The notes below the pieces were generated by a model. It did no database searches. It had not been told where the DNA came from and saw only the letters and a program-made list of their open reading frames with translations. From an uncultured Ruminococcus sp. (lineage in GTDB: Bacteria; Bacillota; Clostridia; Oscillospirales; Ruminococcaceae): DNA of 55,732 nucleotides. The stretch's first letter is position 1. Each line of letters opens with the position of its first letter. Positions 46,876-55,732 of this stretch are shown in pieces. The position numbers and the translations under genes are program-made. Where the stretch lies: contig NZ_CACWPP010000006.1 in NCBI RefSeq assembly GCF_902762735.1, positions 1 to 55,732 of the forward strand, given 5' to 3'.

Positions 46876-47541
46876 ATGAGATTTAAGATAACAGCAGTGC
46901 TGGCATTCTGTATCCTGCTGACAGGCTGTTCGCTGAACGTTGAGGTGACAGACAGCAGTGAGGCGGCGGCTGAAAGTCAGACGGCTGAGGTGCAGACACA
47001 AGTTCAGCCTGACGATGACGGCGGCTATGCGGGCAGTCAGACTGCGGCATTCCTTGCAAGGATAGACAAGCACGATTTTTCGATGAAACTGCGCTCACAG
47101 CAGTCGGGCGGCAGTGAGGTCATCGAGGAGATAGAGGTCTGCGGCGATGTGATGCGCGATGCCTATAAGACCCCTGAGGGCAAGCTGACCGCCGAGATGT
47201 ACATTGTCGGCGGAAATATATGGTCTGTTATCAGCGAGGGCAGTGATAAGCCCATTTGTATCGGCAAGGATGAACAGTTTAACGAACATGTGAGAGAGAG
47301 CGTTTTCCACTGCCTTTTTGTGGACGATGCTGACAAATTCGGCGGCGCTGACGGTGATACCGAAAGGATAAACGGTCCTTCCGAAAATATGGAGTTCCTG
47401 TTTACCTACGGCGCGGGCGGTCAGCTGAAAAGCTACGATGCGGGCGGTACGCACTACGAGGTCATTGAATACGTTGAGGGCATCGGCGAGGTCACACTGC
47501 CTGATGCGCTCAAAGCAGAAATAGAGAAAGGACAGCAATAA
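46876..47541 (+). CDS. Putative lipoprotein
   Basis: 221 residues. Lipobox LTGC with the cysteine at residue 18, then a Glu/Ala/Ser/Gln linker to about residue 58. The globular domain begins FLARIDKHDFSMKLR. It shares its layout with the next gene: both have an acidic linker, then an HDF motif, a strand-rich core, and a late FTYGAGGQLKSYDAG-type strand. Likely paralogues from tandem duplication, exposed on the outer face of the membrane. Function unknown. Confidence 0.8.
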   Translation: MRFKITAVLAFCILLTGCSLNVEVTDSSEAAAESQTAEVQTQVQPDDDGGYAGSQTAAFLARIDKHDFSMKLRSQQSGGSEVIEEIEVCGDVMRDAYKTPEGKLTAEMYIVGGNIWSVISEGSDKPICIGKDEQFNEHVRESVFHCLFVDDADKFGGADGDTERINGPSENMEFLFTYGAGGQLKSYDAGGTHYEVIEYVEGIGEVTLPDALKAEIEKGQQ

Positions 47542-47542
47542 T

Positions 47543-48307
47543 ATGGAAAAGAAAATAATAACAGTCATGCTGGCGGCTATGTGCGTCTGTCTGGCGGCAT
47601 GCGGAGAAGAAAAAAACAACGTCAGCGAAGAACCTGCTGCGGGCGGGGCAGTCACAAAGGCGGCTTCTGCGGCGGCAGATGAAAGTCCTGCGGAAGAAGC
47701 GGCTGAAAGCAAGGCTGAGAAAAAGAAAGCTGACGAGGCAGAAACTTCCGAAGAGAAAGATCCCGAACTTGCGTCAGCATACGAGGGCAGTCTGACAGAA
47801 GCGTTTGTGGGCAAGCTGAGCGACCACGATTTCGGGATAGATTACGACAAGTTCAAGACAGACGGCGATGAGGGCATGGAAAAGACAGGAAGCACCTCTG
47901 TGACGGGTAACGGTGAGATAGTACACAGCACACAGTATACATCTGCCGACGGCAGTGATCACCATGTGGGAGATGAACTGATGCTGTACGAGGGCAAGCT
48001 GTATTCGCGAAACGGTGAAGCTGAAAAGTACAGTTTCCTGACCGATTATGATGAATCGGCTGATGATCCGTTCATCATGCTGCTGATGGGCGACCCCTGG
48101 AACATGGAGTTTGTATCATCGGACAGCTTTTCCGATGGGACTATCGAGGAAGTTTTCAGCTCGGACGGAAAAACGTATACTTATGTTTACAGTGCAGACA
48201 GCGTGCTTGTCAGTGTTGAGCATGAACAGTCGCTGATGCTGGTAAATCACTATGATGAAAGTGCCGACATCGAGATAACCGAAGGCTTTAAAGATATGTT
48301 TGAATAA
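47543..48307 (+). CDS. Putative lipoprotein, paralogue of the previous gene
   Basis: 254 residues. Lipobox LAAC, cysteine near residue 19, then a 50-residue Ala/Glu/Lys low-complexity linker. The domain begins FVGKLSDHDFGIDYDK and carries TYTYVYSADSVLVSVEHE. It starts 1 base after the preceding gene's stop. Its TAA stop is the first triplet of a family D repeat. Function unknown. Confidence 0.8.
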   Translation: MEKKIITVMLAAMCVCLAACGEEKNNVSEEPAAGGAVTKAASAAADESPAEEAAESKAEKKKADEAETSEEKDPELASAYEGSLTEAFVGKLSDHDFGIDYDKFKTDGDEGMEKTGSTSVTGNGEIVHSTQYTSADGSDHHVGDELMLYEGKLYSRNGEAEKYSFLTDYDESADDPFIMLLMGDPWNMEFVSSDSFSDGTIEEVFSSDGKTYTYVYSADSVLVSVEHEQSLMLVNHYDESADIEITEGFKDMFE

Positions 48308-48333
48308 TTCATAATTCATAATTATTGACATGG
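48305..48333 (+). repeat. Family D repeat at lipoprotein stop codon
   Basis: TAATTCATAATTCATAAT then TATTGACATGG, beginning with the stop codon of the lipoprotein gene, as at 5723. The following 180 bases up to plsX contain a small hairpin (CCGCTGAGGCGG) and no gene. Confidence 0.75.
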
Positions 48334-48514
48334 GCGAAAGTTCGCCGCGTTATCGCGGGAGAGAGCAAAACGAACCGCAGGGGCGTTTTGGGAACAAAGC
48401 GATGACCCTTCCGCTGAGGCGGAGCGCAGCATCAGCACAGCTGAAGTTTGGGGTATGGGGATAACGTTGACTGCGTCGAACGTGGTCAGCTCCCATTTAA
48501 GATAGGAGTTTGAA

Positions 48515-49519
48515 ATGAATATTGTAATGGATGCATTCGGCGGGGATAATGCTCCGCTGGAAGTGATAAAAGGCGCAGTCGATGCGCAGAGAGATTTCGG
48601 CGTTGATATAACGCTGGTCGGTGATGAGAAGAAGATAAAGGATTGTGCGAAGAAGAACAGCCTTGATATTTCCGCACTGAAAATAAAGCACGCCGATACT
48701 GTCATAGAGATATGTGAAGAGCCAACCGAAGTCATCAAGGGCAAAAAGGACTGCTCGATGGCTGTGGGTATGCAGATGCTTGCCGACGGCGAGGGAGATG
48801 CTTTTGTGTCGGCAGGTTCTACCGGTGCGCTGGTGGTGGGCGCTACATTCATCGTCAAGAGGATAAAGGGCATAAAAAGACCCGCGCTGGCAACAGTCCT
48901 GCCTACTGCGGGCAAGCCTACAATGCTGCTTGACAGCGGCGCTAATGCCGACTGCCGACCCGAAATGCTGGTGCAGTTCGGTATAATGGGCAGTGCTTAC
49001 ATGAACAAGATACTGAACGTTGACAAGCCGAGAGTCGCGCTGGCAAACATCGGCGCTGAGGAGTCGAAGGGCAGAGAGCTTGAACTGGAGACCTACAAGC
49101 AGTTAAAGACCGCACCCGTCAACTTCGTGGGCAATATCGAAGCAAGACAGCTCCCGCTGGGCGACTGCGATGTGTGTGTGGCAGACGGCTTCTGCGGAAA
49201 TCTTATGCTGAAACTGTACGAGGGCATGGGCAAGTTCTTCTCGGGCGAGCTGAAAAACATTTTCAAGAGCAGTACAAAGTCAAAGCTGGCGGCTGTGATG
49301 GTGATGAAGGACATCAACAATTTCAAGAAAAAGGTGGATTATTCCGAGTACGGCGGCGCACCTCTGCTGGGTACTGCAAAGCCTGTCATCAAGGCGCACG
49401 GCAGTTCTGACGCTAAGGCTTTCTACAATGCGGTAAGACAGGCAAAGCAGTTCACCGAGACAGGCGTTATCGACACCATAACTGCCGCACTTGAACAGAT
49501 GAAAAAGGAGAACGGCTGA
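48515..49519 (+). CDS. plsX: Phosphate acyltransferase PlsX
   Basis: 334 residues. It makes acyl-phosphate from acyl-ACP for phospholipid synthesis. Seen: NIVMDAFGGDNAPLEVIKGA, DCSMAVGMQMLADGEGDAFV with SAGSTGALV, LLDSGANADCRPEML, and GAPLLGTAKPVIKAHGSS. Start ATG follows GATAGGAG. The stop overlaps the rnc start (TGATG). The acpP gene often found between plsX and rnc is absent. Confidence 0.97.
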   Translation: MNIVMDAFGGDNAPLEVIKGAVDAQRDFGVDITLVGDEKKIKDCAKKNSLDISALKIKHADTVIEICEEPTEVIKGKKDCSMAVGMQMLADGEGDAFVSAGSTGALVVGATFIVKRIKGIKRPALATVLPTAGKPTMLLDSGANADCRPEMLVQFGIMGSAYMNKILNVDKPRVALANIGAEESKGRELELETYKQLKTAPVNFVGNIEARQLPLGDCDVCVADGFCGNLMLKLYEGMGKFFSGELKNIFKSSTKSKLAAVMVMKDINNFKKKVDYSEYGGAPLLGTAKPVIKAHGSSDAKAFYNAVRQAKQFTETGVIDTITAALEQMKKENG

Positions 49520-50217
49520 TGGACGAGGAGAAAAATCTGGAAGAATTCCAGAAGCGGATAGGCTATCATTTCAAAAATGACAGACTGCTTTACGAAGCGC
49601 TCTCGCATTCAAGTTTTGCCAACGAGAACAAGAAACAGCGCCACAGCAACGAAAGGCTTGAATTTCTGGGCGACTCGGTGCTTTCGATAGTGGTATCCGA
49701 CTATATTTTCGAGCATTTCAAGCATCTGCCTGAGGGCGAACTGACAAAGCTGAGGGCATCGCTGGTGTGTGAAAAAGCTCTGTTTGAATTTTCGCACAAG
49801 TTCGAGCTGGGCAAGTACATATTTCTCGGCAAGGGCGAAGAACTGACAGGCGGCCGTGAGAGAGCTTCGATAGTATCCGATGCGATGGAAGCCGTCATAG
49901 CGGCGATATACCTTGACGGCGGTCTGGAAGCGGCAAGAAAGCATATAATGGGCTTCCTGCCGAAGGACATAAATCCTGCGCACACCGAAACTTTCCACGA
50001 CTACAAGACGGTATTGCAGGAAGTCATACAGCGCAACCCCGAAGAGAAGATAGAGTATTTCCTCAAGGGCGAGGAAGGTCCCGACCATGACAAGCGGTTT
50101 ACCGTACAGGTCAAACTCAACAGCAACGTCATCGGTGAGGGCGTAGGCAGGTCTAAAAAGAGCGCCGAGCAGAACGCCGCTAAAGAGGCTCTCGACCTTA
50201 TGGGCATAAAAGTCTGA
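49519..50217 (+). CDS. rnc: Ribonuclease III
   Basis: 232 residues. Cleaves double-stranded RNA in rRNA and mRNA processing. Seen: signature NERLEFLGDSVLSIVVSDYI, metal-binding SDAMEAVIAAIYLDGG, and a C-terminal double-stranded-RNA-binding domain (DYKTVLQEVIQ to KKSAEQNAAKEALDL). Overlaps plsX by one base (TGATG). Confidence 0.97.
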   Translation: MDEEKNLEEFQKRIGYHFKNDRLLYEALSHSSFANENKKQRHSNERLEFLGDSVLSIVVSDYIFEHFKHLPEGELTKLRASLVCEKALFEFSHKFELGKYIFLGKGEELTGGRERASIVSDAMEAVIAAIYLDGGLEAARKHIMGFLPKDINPAHTETFHDYKTVLQEVIQRNPEEKIEYFLKGEEGPDHDKRFTVQVKLNSNVIGEGVGRSKKSAEQNAAKEALDLMGIKV

Positions 50218-50380
50218 GATATACAGTTCAAGGTGCAAAGTCCTGCGGGTGGGCGGGAGGGGAGGCAGTCCCTCTAAGAGAACAGCTTGCTCACTTTGTC
50301 AGAACGGCTCACTTTAACGGGCAGACAAAGCCTGTCAGTCATTATTGGCGCAGAAGAAGTTTTATAAGGGGAAAAATTAA

Positions 50381-51628
50381 ATGCACAGTAACATCTCCAT
50401 TTTCGTGCCCCATGTGGGGTGTCCGCACAAATGCGCTTTCTGTGACCAGAACGCCATAACAGGCAAGCAGAAGCTCCCCCATAAAGACGATGTGGAGAAA
50501 GCCTGCATGCAGGCACTCAGTCAGGTGGACGATATTTCAGATACCGAGATAGCTTTCTTTGGCGGCAGTTTTACCGCCATACCCCGCGACTATATGCTGG
50601 AACTGCTGACAGCCGCAAAAAAATTCGTGGGCGGCGGGCGTTTCAAGGGCATACGCATCTCCACCAGACCCGACTACATAAACGCCGAGATACTTGATAT
50701 TCTGAAAAGCTATGGCGTTACAGCCATCGAACTTGGTGCGCAGTCCATGTCCGATGAAGTGCTGGAAGCCAACGAGCGCGGGCATTCTGCCGAAGATGTA
50801 AGGCAGGCGAGCCGACTGATACGCGAGTATGGCTTTGAGCTTGGTCTGCAAATGATGGTGGGACTTTACAAAAGCGGTCATCAGCAGGAGGACGAAACTT
50901 TTAACGAGATAATGGCGATACGTCCCGATACGGTGCGCATCTACCCCGTTGTCATACTGAAAAACACAAGGCTCGCAAAACTGCTTGCAGGCGGCGAGTA
51001 TAAGCCCATGTCATTCGATGAGGTGCTTTCGCTCTCAACGCGGGCGCTGGGTGCTTTCACGGCGGCGGGCATAAGGGTGATAAAATGCGGCTTGCACGCC
51101 AGCGAGATAGTCGAACAGGATATGGTCGGCGGCTTTTACCACCCTGCTTTCAGGGAACTCTGCGAGGGCGAACTGTACAGACTTCGCATGGAGAGCGAAC
51201 TTGACAAGGCTGTAAAAGAGGGCAGATCCCCCGAAAATAAAAAACTTGTCTTTGCCGTGAAAAAAGGCTGTATCAGCAAAGCTGTCGGGCAGAAACGTGC
51301 CAATCTGCGCGGGTTTGAAGAACTCGGCTTTAAGGTGAAGATCATCGAAAAAGAGAATATCGGTCTGTATGAAGCAAAACTGCTGAGCGATGAAGAAGCG
51401 GCACACGACTATGCTGTTCGTAACATAAAGCAGTTAAAGCGAAGCAAGTCCTGCGGGTGCTTTTACTGCGGAAAAATTTTCGCTCCCGCCGAGATAAACG
51501 ACCTGATAAACGAGGGCTGCGGCACAGCAGTCTGTCCCTACTGCGGCGTTGACAGCGTTATAGGCGATGCGAGCGGCTATCCCGTTACGAAAGATTTCAT
51601 GCACAAGATGCACAAACGGTGGTTCTGA
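50381..51628 (+). CDS. Elp3-like radical SAM protein fused to a zinc-ribbon domain
   Basis: 415 residues. Residues 1 to about 330 are the Elp3-like radical SAM protein often found between rnc and smc in Firmicutes. They show a cluster motif CPHKCAFC (C14, C18, C21), FFGGSFTAIPRDY, IRISTRPDYI, IELGAQSMSDEVL and a terminal KKGCISKAVGQKRANL. From about residue 340 a separate domain follows: CGCFYCGKIFAPAEI (C358, C360, C363), then AVCPYCGVDSVIGDASGYPV and a terminal MHKRWF. I know that domain as a stand-alone small cytoplasmic protein. No frameshift joins them; the frame is continuous. Substrate unknown; tRNA modification is possible by analogy. Confidence 0.88.
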   Translation: MHSNISIFVPHVGCPHKCAFCDQNAITGKQKLPHKDDVEKACMQALSQVDDISDTEIAFFGGSFTAIPRDYMLELLTAAKKFVGGGRFKGIRISTRPDYINAEILDILKSYGVTAIELGAQSMSDEVLEANERGHSAEDVRQASRLIREYGFELGLQMMVGLYKSGHQQEDETFNEIMAIRPDTVRIYPVVILKNTRLAKLLAGGEYKPMSFDEVLSLSTRALGAFTAAGIRVIKCGLHASEIVEQDMVGGFYHPAFRELCEGELYRLRMESELDKAVKEGRSPENKKLVFAVKKGCISKAVGQKRANLRGFEELGFKVKIIEKENIGLYEAKLLSDEEAAHDYAVRNIKQLKRSKSCGCFYCGKIFAPAEINDLINEGCGTAVCPYCGVDSVIGDASGYPVTKDFMHKMHKRWF

Positions 51629-52053
51629 TGTATGACAGTCTTATAAAGACCATTCTGCTTGAAACATTTTTTTCGGCGGTGCTGGCGAGAAATATCGTCA
51701 TGCTGAGAAAGTCACTTCGGCTCAGGCGCGATGTAAAGGCAGGCAATACAGAAAAGGTCAAAGCAAGGATAGCTTTACTTAGACCCACAGGCAGCCGCAG
51801 TTATATGGCGCGGGCGGTGTATACAGTCGGCGGAAGTAAGATAACGGGCAGTACGGTCTGCGCCGTTGGGTTTGGCGAACTCAGGCGCGGCGATGAAAAA
51901 TATGTCATCGTCGGAAAGACCGACAACAGTGTTTTCGCACTGGACGAGCAGCAGACAAAAGATGCTGTGCTTACATGGACGGTGCTGACTGCGCTGATGG
52001 CGATAGTGGTGATCTTTTTTGCGGCGGGCATAGTATTTGAGATAATAAAGTAA
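51628..52053 (+). CDS. Hypothetical membrane protein
   Basis: 141 residues. It has a hydrophobic N-terminal segment (about 6-20), a soluble middle with a possible beta-barrel of the OB or NfeD type (TGSTVCAVGFGEL, KYVIVGKTDNSVF), and a C-terminal transmembrane helix at about 115-137. Family not recognised. The ATG overlaps the radical-SAM gene's stop (TGATG), and smc begins 22 bases later. Confidence 0.65.
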   Translation: MYDSLIKTILLETFFSAVLARNIVMLRKSLRLRRDVKAGNTEKVKARIALLRPTGSRSYMARAVYTVGGSKITGSTVCAVGFGELRRGDEKYVIVGKTDNSVFALDEQQTKDAVLTWTVLTALMAIVVIFFAAGIVFEIIK

Positions 52054-52075
52054 TTACGAAAGGCGGTGAAGAATA

Positions 52076-55000
52076 ATGTATCTGCGCGGACTTGAACTGC
52101 AAGGGTTCAAATCATTTCCCGATAAGACGGTGCTTAGTTTCGGCAAGGGCATAACCGCCGTCGTGGGACCTAACGGTTCGGGAAAAAGCAATATATCCGA
52201 TGCCATGCGCTGGGTAATGGGCGAACAGTCGTCAAAGGCACTGCGCGGCGAGAAGATGTCGGGCGTTATTTTTCACGGGTGCGAGACCAGGAAAGAATCG
52301 CCTTTTGCGCAGGTAACGCTCATCATCGACAACGAGGACGGCGCACTCGCCGTAGATGACGAGGTGGTGTCGGTATCGAGAAAACTCTACAAAAACGGCG
52401 ACAGCGAGTATCTGATAAACGGCAGTCCCGTCAGGCTGAAAGATGTCAACGAACTGTTCATGGATACGGGTCTTGGCAAGGACGGTTATTCGATAGTCGG
52501 ACAGGGGCGCATAGCCGATATAGTAAACGGCAAGGGCAGTGACAGGCGAGATATTTTCGAGGAAGCCGCAGGCGTGGCAAAGTTTCGCTATAAAAAGCAG
52601 GAGGCTGAGCGCAAACTGGTGGAGGCTGAGGACAACATCGCAAGGCTGACAGACATTCTTGCCGAACTGGAGGGACGTATAGGTCCTCTGGAAAAGCAGT
52701 GCGAAAAGGCGAAAAAGTTTAAGGTGCTGGACGATGAAAAAACAGCGCTGGAAGTTTCGGTGTGGGTGACGAAGCTGGAGCAGAACCGCGCAAAACTGGC
52801 TGAAACGGAAGAGCGCATAAAACTGCTGAATGAGCAGTACTCGGCACTTAGCGATGAACTTTCCGATGCCGAAAAACAGATAGAGGAGGACCTGCGGCAG
52901 AGCGCACAGTGCGCGGCAAACGCCGATGACATCAGCGAAAAGATACATGCCGCCGAGATCGCAAGCCGCGGAGGTGAATCCGAGATAGCCGTCTGTGAGA
53001 ACGACATAGCGCACATTGAGGAAAATATTCACAAGCTGGAAGAGCAGATCGAAAACTCAAAGGCTGATAAATGTTTTCTTGAATCTGAGCTGAAAAGTCG
53101 TAAGGACGAGCTGGAGGAACTGGGCAAAAAGCAGGTCGAGTCGGCAAAAGCTGTGGCTGACAAGGAGAAAGAGTTCAATGAACTGCTGGACGAAGCCGAT
53201 AAGTCGGATAAGGCGGTGGGCGCTGTAAATGCCGAGATAAGCGCCGCTTATCTTGAAAGATCAAGGCTGAGTTTCAAGGCGGAAAGCCTGAAAAATACCT
53301 TGCAGGAAACTTCCGAACAGCTTGAAAACTTAGCCGCTGACAGGAAAGATACCGAAAAGAACAAGGAGAATGCCGATAAAGAACTTGAAAAGCTGACCAA
53401 AGAGCAGACCCGCAAAAAGGACTCGCTGGGCGAAAAGGAAAACGTGCTGGGCGGCATGACAAAGCTGCTGGAAAAGCGCCGCGAAAAGCTGGAAAGTGCG
53501 GTGGACAGGTTCGCAAAGGCTGAAAGTGCGCTGACTGAAACGGTCAGCAGGCTGAATATCCTAAAAGACCTGGAGCGCTCGATGGAGGGCTTCGGCTACT
53601 CGGTAAAGCACATAATGAATGCCACGCGGCAGGGGCGCATAAGCGGCGTTTGCGGTACGGTGGCACAGCTTGTGGGTGTCGAAAAGGAATACTCGGTGGC
53701 GGTGGAAACTGCGCTGGGCGGCGCTTTGCAGAACATCGTGGTGGAGAATGAGGACTCCGCCAAGAGGGGCATCCGCCTGCTGAAAGAGGGCAAGGCGGGC
53801 AGAGCGACATTCCTGCCCATAACTTCGGTAAAGGGCACAAGGCTGGAAAATGACCGTCTTGAAAACGAGGACGGCTTTGTGGCGCTGGGCTGTGATATAG
53901 TCACTTATGATAAGAAGTATGAGGGCATAGTGCGAAATCTGCTGGGCAGGATATGTATAGCGGAGGACATAGATGCCGCATCGCGGATAGCGCGTAATTA
54001 CGGCTATAAGTTCAGGATAGTCACGCTGGACGGTCAGGTGGTCAACGCGGGCGGTTCGTATACGGGCGGCAGTGTGTCGAAAAGCACAGGCATACTCACC
54101 CGAAAAAACGAGATAAACGATCTCGAAGAAAAGCGTCAAAAGCTGGAAACTGACCGCGCAGAAGCGGCAGGCGAGAAAGAAAGGCTCTCAAATGAAGCCA
54201 ACAAGCTGTCTGCTGATATTGAGGGCGTGAAAGAGAGTATAAACTCCCTTAACGCTGACTGCCTGCGCATCGAGATGGAGATAAAGCGCGTCAGCGGGCT
54301 GAAAGAAGCCTGCGAAAAAACGCTGGCAGACAGCACCTCACGCGAAAATGAACTGCGTGAAAAAGCGGCGCAGGCTGATGCAGACCTCGACAAGGCGCTC
54401 AAAGACGAAGCTGAGGTCGATAAGAAGATACTCGAAAAGGAAGCCGAACTGACGACTTCGCAAGGCGAGCAGGAAAGGCTGAAAACACGGCGCGGCGAGA
54501 TAAGCGCGGAACTTTCCGAACTGAGGATAAAGGGCGCTGAGACCGCAAAGGATATTGAGAGCTGCAAGGACTCCATCACACAGCTTGAAAAGACCATCAC
54601 CGACCGTGACAGCGACAGCGGCAAGCTGACCCTCGACATTGAAAACGAAAAGGAAAAGATCAAGGGCAAGCGGGCTGACATCGAGTTCATCAGGCAGAAG
54701 ATAGCAGAGTTTGCTGATGAGGCTGAGAGCCTTGAAAACAGGCTGGAAGAAGAACGCCGCAAACAGCGTGATCTCAGTGACCGCGCCGAAAAACTCAGGG
54801 CATCGCAGAAGAACAAGCTGGACGAAAAGGAAAACCTCGCCACACAGCTGAGCCGCGGGGAAGAGCGCAAAAACGCCATCTCAGCGGATTTTGACAAGCT
54901 GGTAAACAAGCTGTGGGACGAGTACGAGCTGACCCGCTCCACCGCCGCAGAAAAGGCACAGCCTGTCGAAGATATGGGAGAAGCCGAGCGCAGGCTGACC

Positions 55001-55630
55001 GAACTGAAAAATAAGATAAAGTCGCTGGGCAGTGTAAATCTGGGCGCGATAGAAGAGTACGCCGAAGTCAGGGAGAGATACGATTTTCTTTCGGCACAGC
55101 TGAACGATGTCAACGTTTCAAAGGAAGAACTTTGCAAGCTGATAGAAGATCTGACCGAGAAGATGAAATCGGTGTTCATGCAGAGCTTTGACGAGATAAA
55201 CCGCAATTTCAAAAGCATTTTCAAGGAACTTTTCGGCGGAGGAAGCGGCGAGCTGATACTGACCGACCCCGAAAATGTGCTTGAATGCGGCATCGAGATA
55301 AGCGTACAGCCTCCGGGCAAGGTCATTACCAGCCTGATGTCGCTTTCGGGCGGCGAACAGGCTATGGCGGCGATAGCGATATACTTCGCGATATTCAGAT
55401 TTTCGCCCGCACCGTTCTGCCTGCTGGACGAAATAGAAGCGGCGCTGGACGATGTGAACGTAACACGGTATGCGCAGTACCTTCACAGGCTGACTGACAA
55501 GACGCAGTTCATAACCATAACCCACCGCCGCGGCACTATGGAGGAAGCCGATGTGCTGTACGGCGTGACCATGCAGGAAAAAGGCATCTCCAAACTGCTT
55601 AAAATGGATCCGGGACAGGCGGTTTTATAA
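52076..55630 (+). CDS. smc: Chromosome partition protein Smc
   Basis: 1184 residues, standard length. The SMC dimer with ScpAB organises and segregates the chromosome. Seen: Walker A VGPNGSGKSNISDAMRW near residue 32, two long Glu/Lys/Ala-rich coiled coils (about 170-490 and 680-1010), and a hinge at about 510-660 (GVCGTVAQLVGVEKEYSVAV). The C-terminal head carries signature LSGGEQAMAAIAI near residue 1090, Walker B FCLLDEIEAALDDVN, and H-loop ITHRRGTM. Start ATG follows AAAGGCGG. The stop TAA begins a short family D repeat and a family A element. ftsY would be expected just beyond the window. Confidence 0.97.
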   Translation: MYLRGLELQGFKSFPDKTVLSFGKGITAVVGPNGSGKSNISDAMRWVMGEQSSKALRGEKMSGVIFHGCETRKESPFAQVTLIIDNEDGALAVDDEVVSVSRKLYKNGDSEYLINGSPVRLKDVNELFMDTGLGKDGYSIVGQGRIADIVNGKGSDRRDIFEEAAGVAKFRYKKQEAERKLVEAEDNIARLTDILAELEGRIGPLEKQCEKAKKFKVLDDEKTALEVSVWVTKLEQNRAKLAETEERIKLLNEQYSALSDELSDAEKQIEEDLRQSAQCAANADDISEKIHAAEIASRGGESEIAVCENDIAHIEENIHKLEEQIENSKADKCFLESELKSRKDELEELGKKQVESAKAVADKEKEFNELLDEADKSDKAVGAVNAEISAAYLERSRLSFKAESLKNTLQETSEQLENLAADRKDTEKNKENADKELEKLTKEQTRKKDSLGEKENVLGGMTKLLEKRREKLESAVDRFAKAESALTETVSRLNILKDLERSMEGFGYSVKHIMNATRQGRISGVCGTVAQLVGVEKEYSVAVETALGGALQNIVVENEDSAKRGIRLLKEGKAGRATFLPITSVKGTRLENDRLENEDGFVALGCDIVTYDKKYEGIVRNLLGRICIAEDIDAASRIARNYGYKFRIVTLDGQVVNAGGSYTGGSVSKSTGILTRKNEINDLEEKRQKLETDRAEAAGEKERLSNEANKLSADIEGVKESINSLNADCLRIEMEIKRVSGLKEACEKTLADSTSRENELREKAAQADADLDKALKDEAEVDKKILEKEAELTTSQGEQERLKTRRGEISAELSELRIKGAETAKDIESCKDSITQLEKTITDRDSDSGKLTLDIENEKEKIKGKRADIEFIRQKIAEFADEAESLENRLEEERRKQRDLSDRAEKLRASQKNKLDEKENLATQLSRGEERKNAISADFDKLVNKLWDEYELTRSTAAEKAQPVEDMGEAERRLTELKNKIKSLGSVNLGAIEEYAEVRERYDFLSAQLNDVNVSKEELCKLIEDLTEKMKSVFMQSFDEINRNFKSIFKELFGGGSGELILTDPENVLECGIEISVQPPGKVITSLMSLSGGEQAMAAIAIYFAIFRFSPAPFCLLDEIEAALDDVNVTRYAQYLHRLTDKTQFITITHRRGTMEEADVLYGVTMQEKGISKLLKMDPGQAVL

Positions 55631-55638
55631 TTCATAAT
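55628..55638 (+). repeat. Short family D repeat at smc stop codon
   Basis: TAATTCATAAT, beginning with the smc stop, abuts a family A element. This is the fourth instance of the motif at a stop codon. Confidence 0.55.
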
Positions 55639-55732
55639 ATGGTTATCCCCTTAACACACCACAAGCTAAATCACTGCACCAAAGCAGCCAAAAGCCTTAA
55701 ATACGCGCTGTTTCCCAGCTTGCGGCGGTTGA
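55639..55732. repeat. Family A element, copy 7 (right end outside window)
   Basis: Begins ATGGTTATCCCCTTAACAC, then ACCAC, matching the terminal repeat of the other copies. The other end lies beyond the window; the last bases (CAGCTTGCGGCGG) may be the start of its internal hairpin. Confidence 0.7.

Noticed and set aside
54136-55326. 396-codon Ser/Phe-rich open frame opposite the smc coiled coil
   Set aside because: The Ser/Leu/Phe bias mirrors the Glu/Lys/Ala codons of the coiled coil on the sense strand, a known artefact.

Overview
The window looks like chromosome of a gut or rumen Ruminococcus-type clostridium (Oscillospiraceae). This is inferred from three things. There is a secreted dockerin protein of the kind used in ruminococcal cellulosomes. 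There is a paired glgC/glgD glycogen operon. The purine locus uses clostridial or archaeal-like single-domain enzymes (stand-alone AICAR transformylase plus a PurO-type IMP cyclohydrolase). About fifty protein genes are supported. I see no tRNA, rRNA, CRISPR array, prophage or intact transposase.

Layout. 1-3.5 kb: a minus-strand dockerin protein with its own promoter and terminator. 3.7-5.7 kb: typA/bipA behind a consensus promoter. 5.9-9.3 kb: minus-strand pentose operon (membrane protein, FGGY sugar kinase, MmcQ/YjbR protein, araD). 9.6-15.8 kb: minus-strand glycogen operon glgB-glgC-glgD-glgA. 16-19.3 kb: spoIIE and rsmA (minus). 19.5-34.6 kb: purine locus purE-HAD-purF-purM-purN-purO-purH(AICARFT)-purD, interrupted by small unrelated genes, several resembling orphan toxin-immunity proteins (Imm51, DUF2262-like, CbrC). 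34.6-35.2 kb: an AT-rich inverted single-gene cassette. 35.4-38.6 kb: an ABC-2 exporter. 38.9-40.3 kb: infC-rpmI-rplT behind an L20-type leader with attenuator. 40.4-45.9 kb: rRNA methyltransferase, dprA, topA, trmFO. 45.9-48.3 kb: Uma2 protein, membrane protein and two lipoproteins. 48.5-55.6 kb: plsX, rnc, a radical-SAM/zinc-ribbon fusion, a small membrane protein and smc.

The most interesting non-coding features are as follows. (1) A roughly 200-nt leader upstream of purE has mutually exclusive pairings (an outer helix versus an antiterminator) and an intrinsic terminator; it is a candidate riboswitch that I cannot assign to a known class. (2) Several families of short intergenic mobile elements are present. 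Family A has seven copies, terminal inverted repeats and 12-bp target duplications. Family B has three copies and 7-8-bp duplications. Family C is one palindromic copy. Family D is a 7-bp tandem repeat that begins exactly at TAA stop codons in all four places it occurs. (3) Families A and B carry GC-rich palindromic cores whose arms differ between copies yet stay complementary.

Among proteins, the PurF homologue lacks the N-terminal cysteine nucleophile and other glutaminase residues while keeping its PRPP loop and probable Fe-S cysteines. The radical-SAM protein carries a C-terminal zinc-ribbon domain otherwise known to me as a separate small protein.
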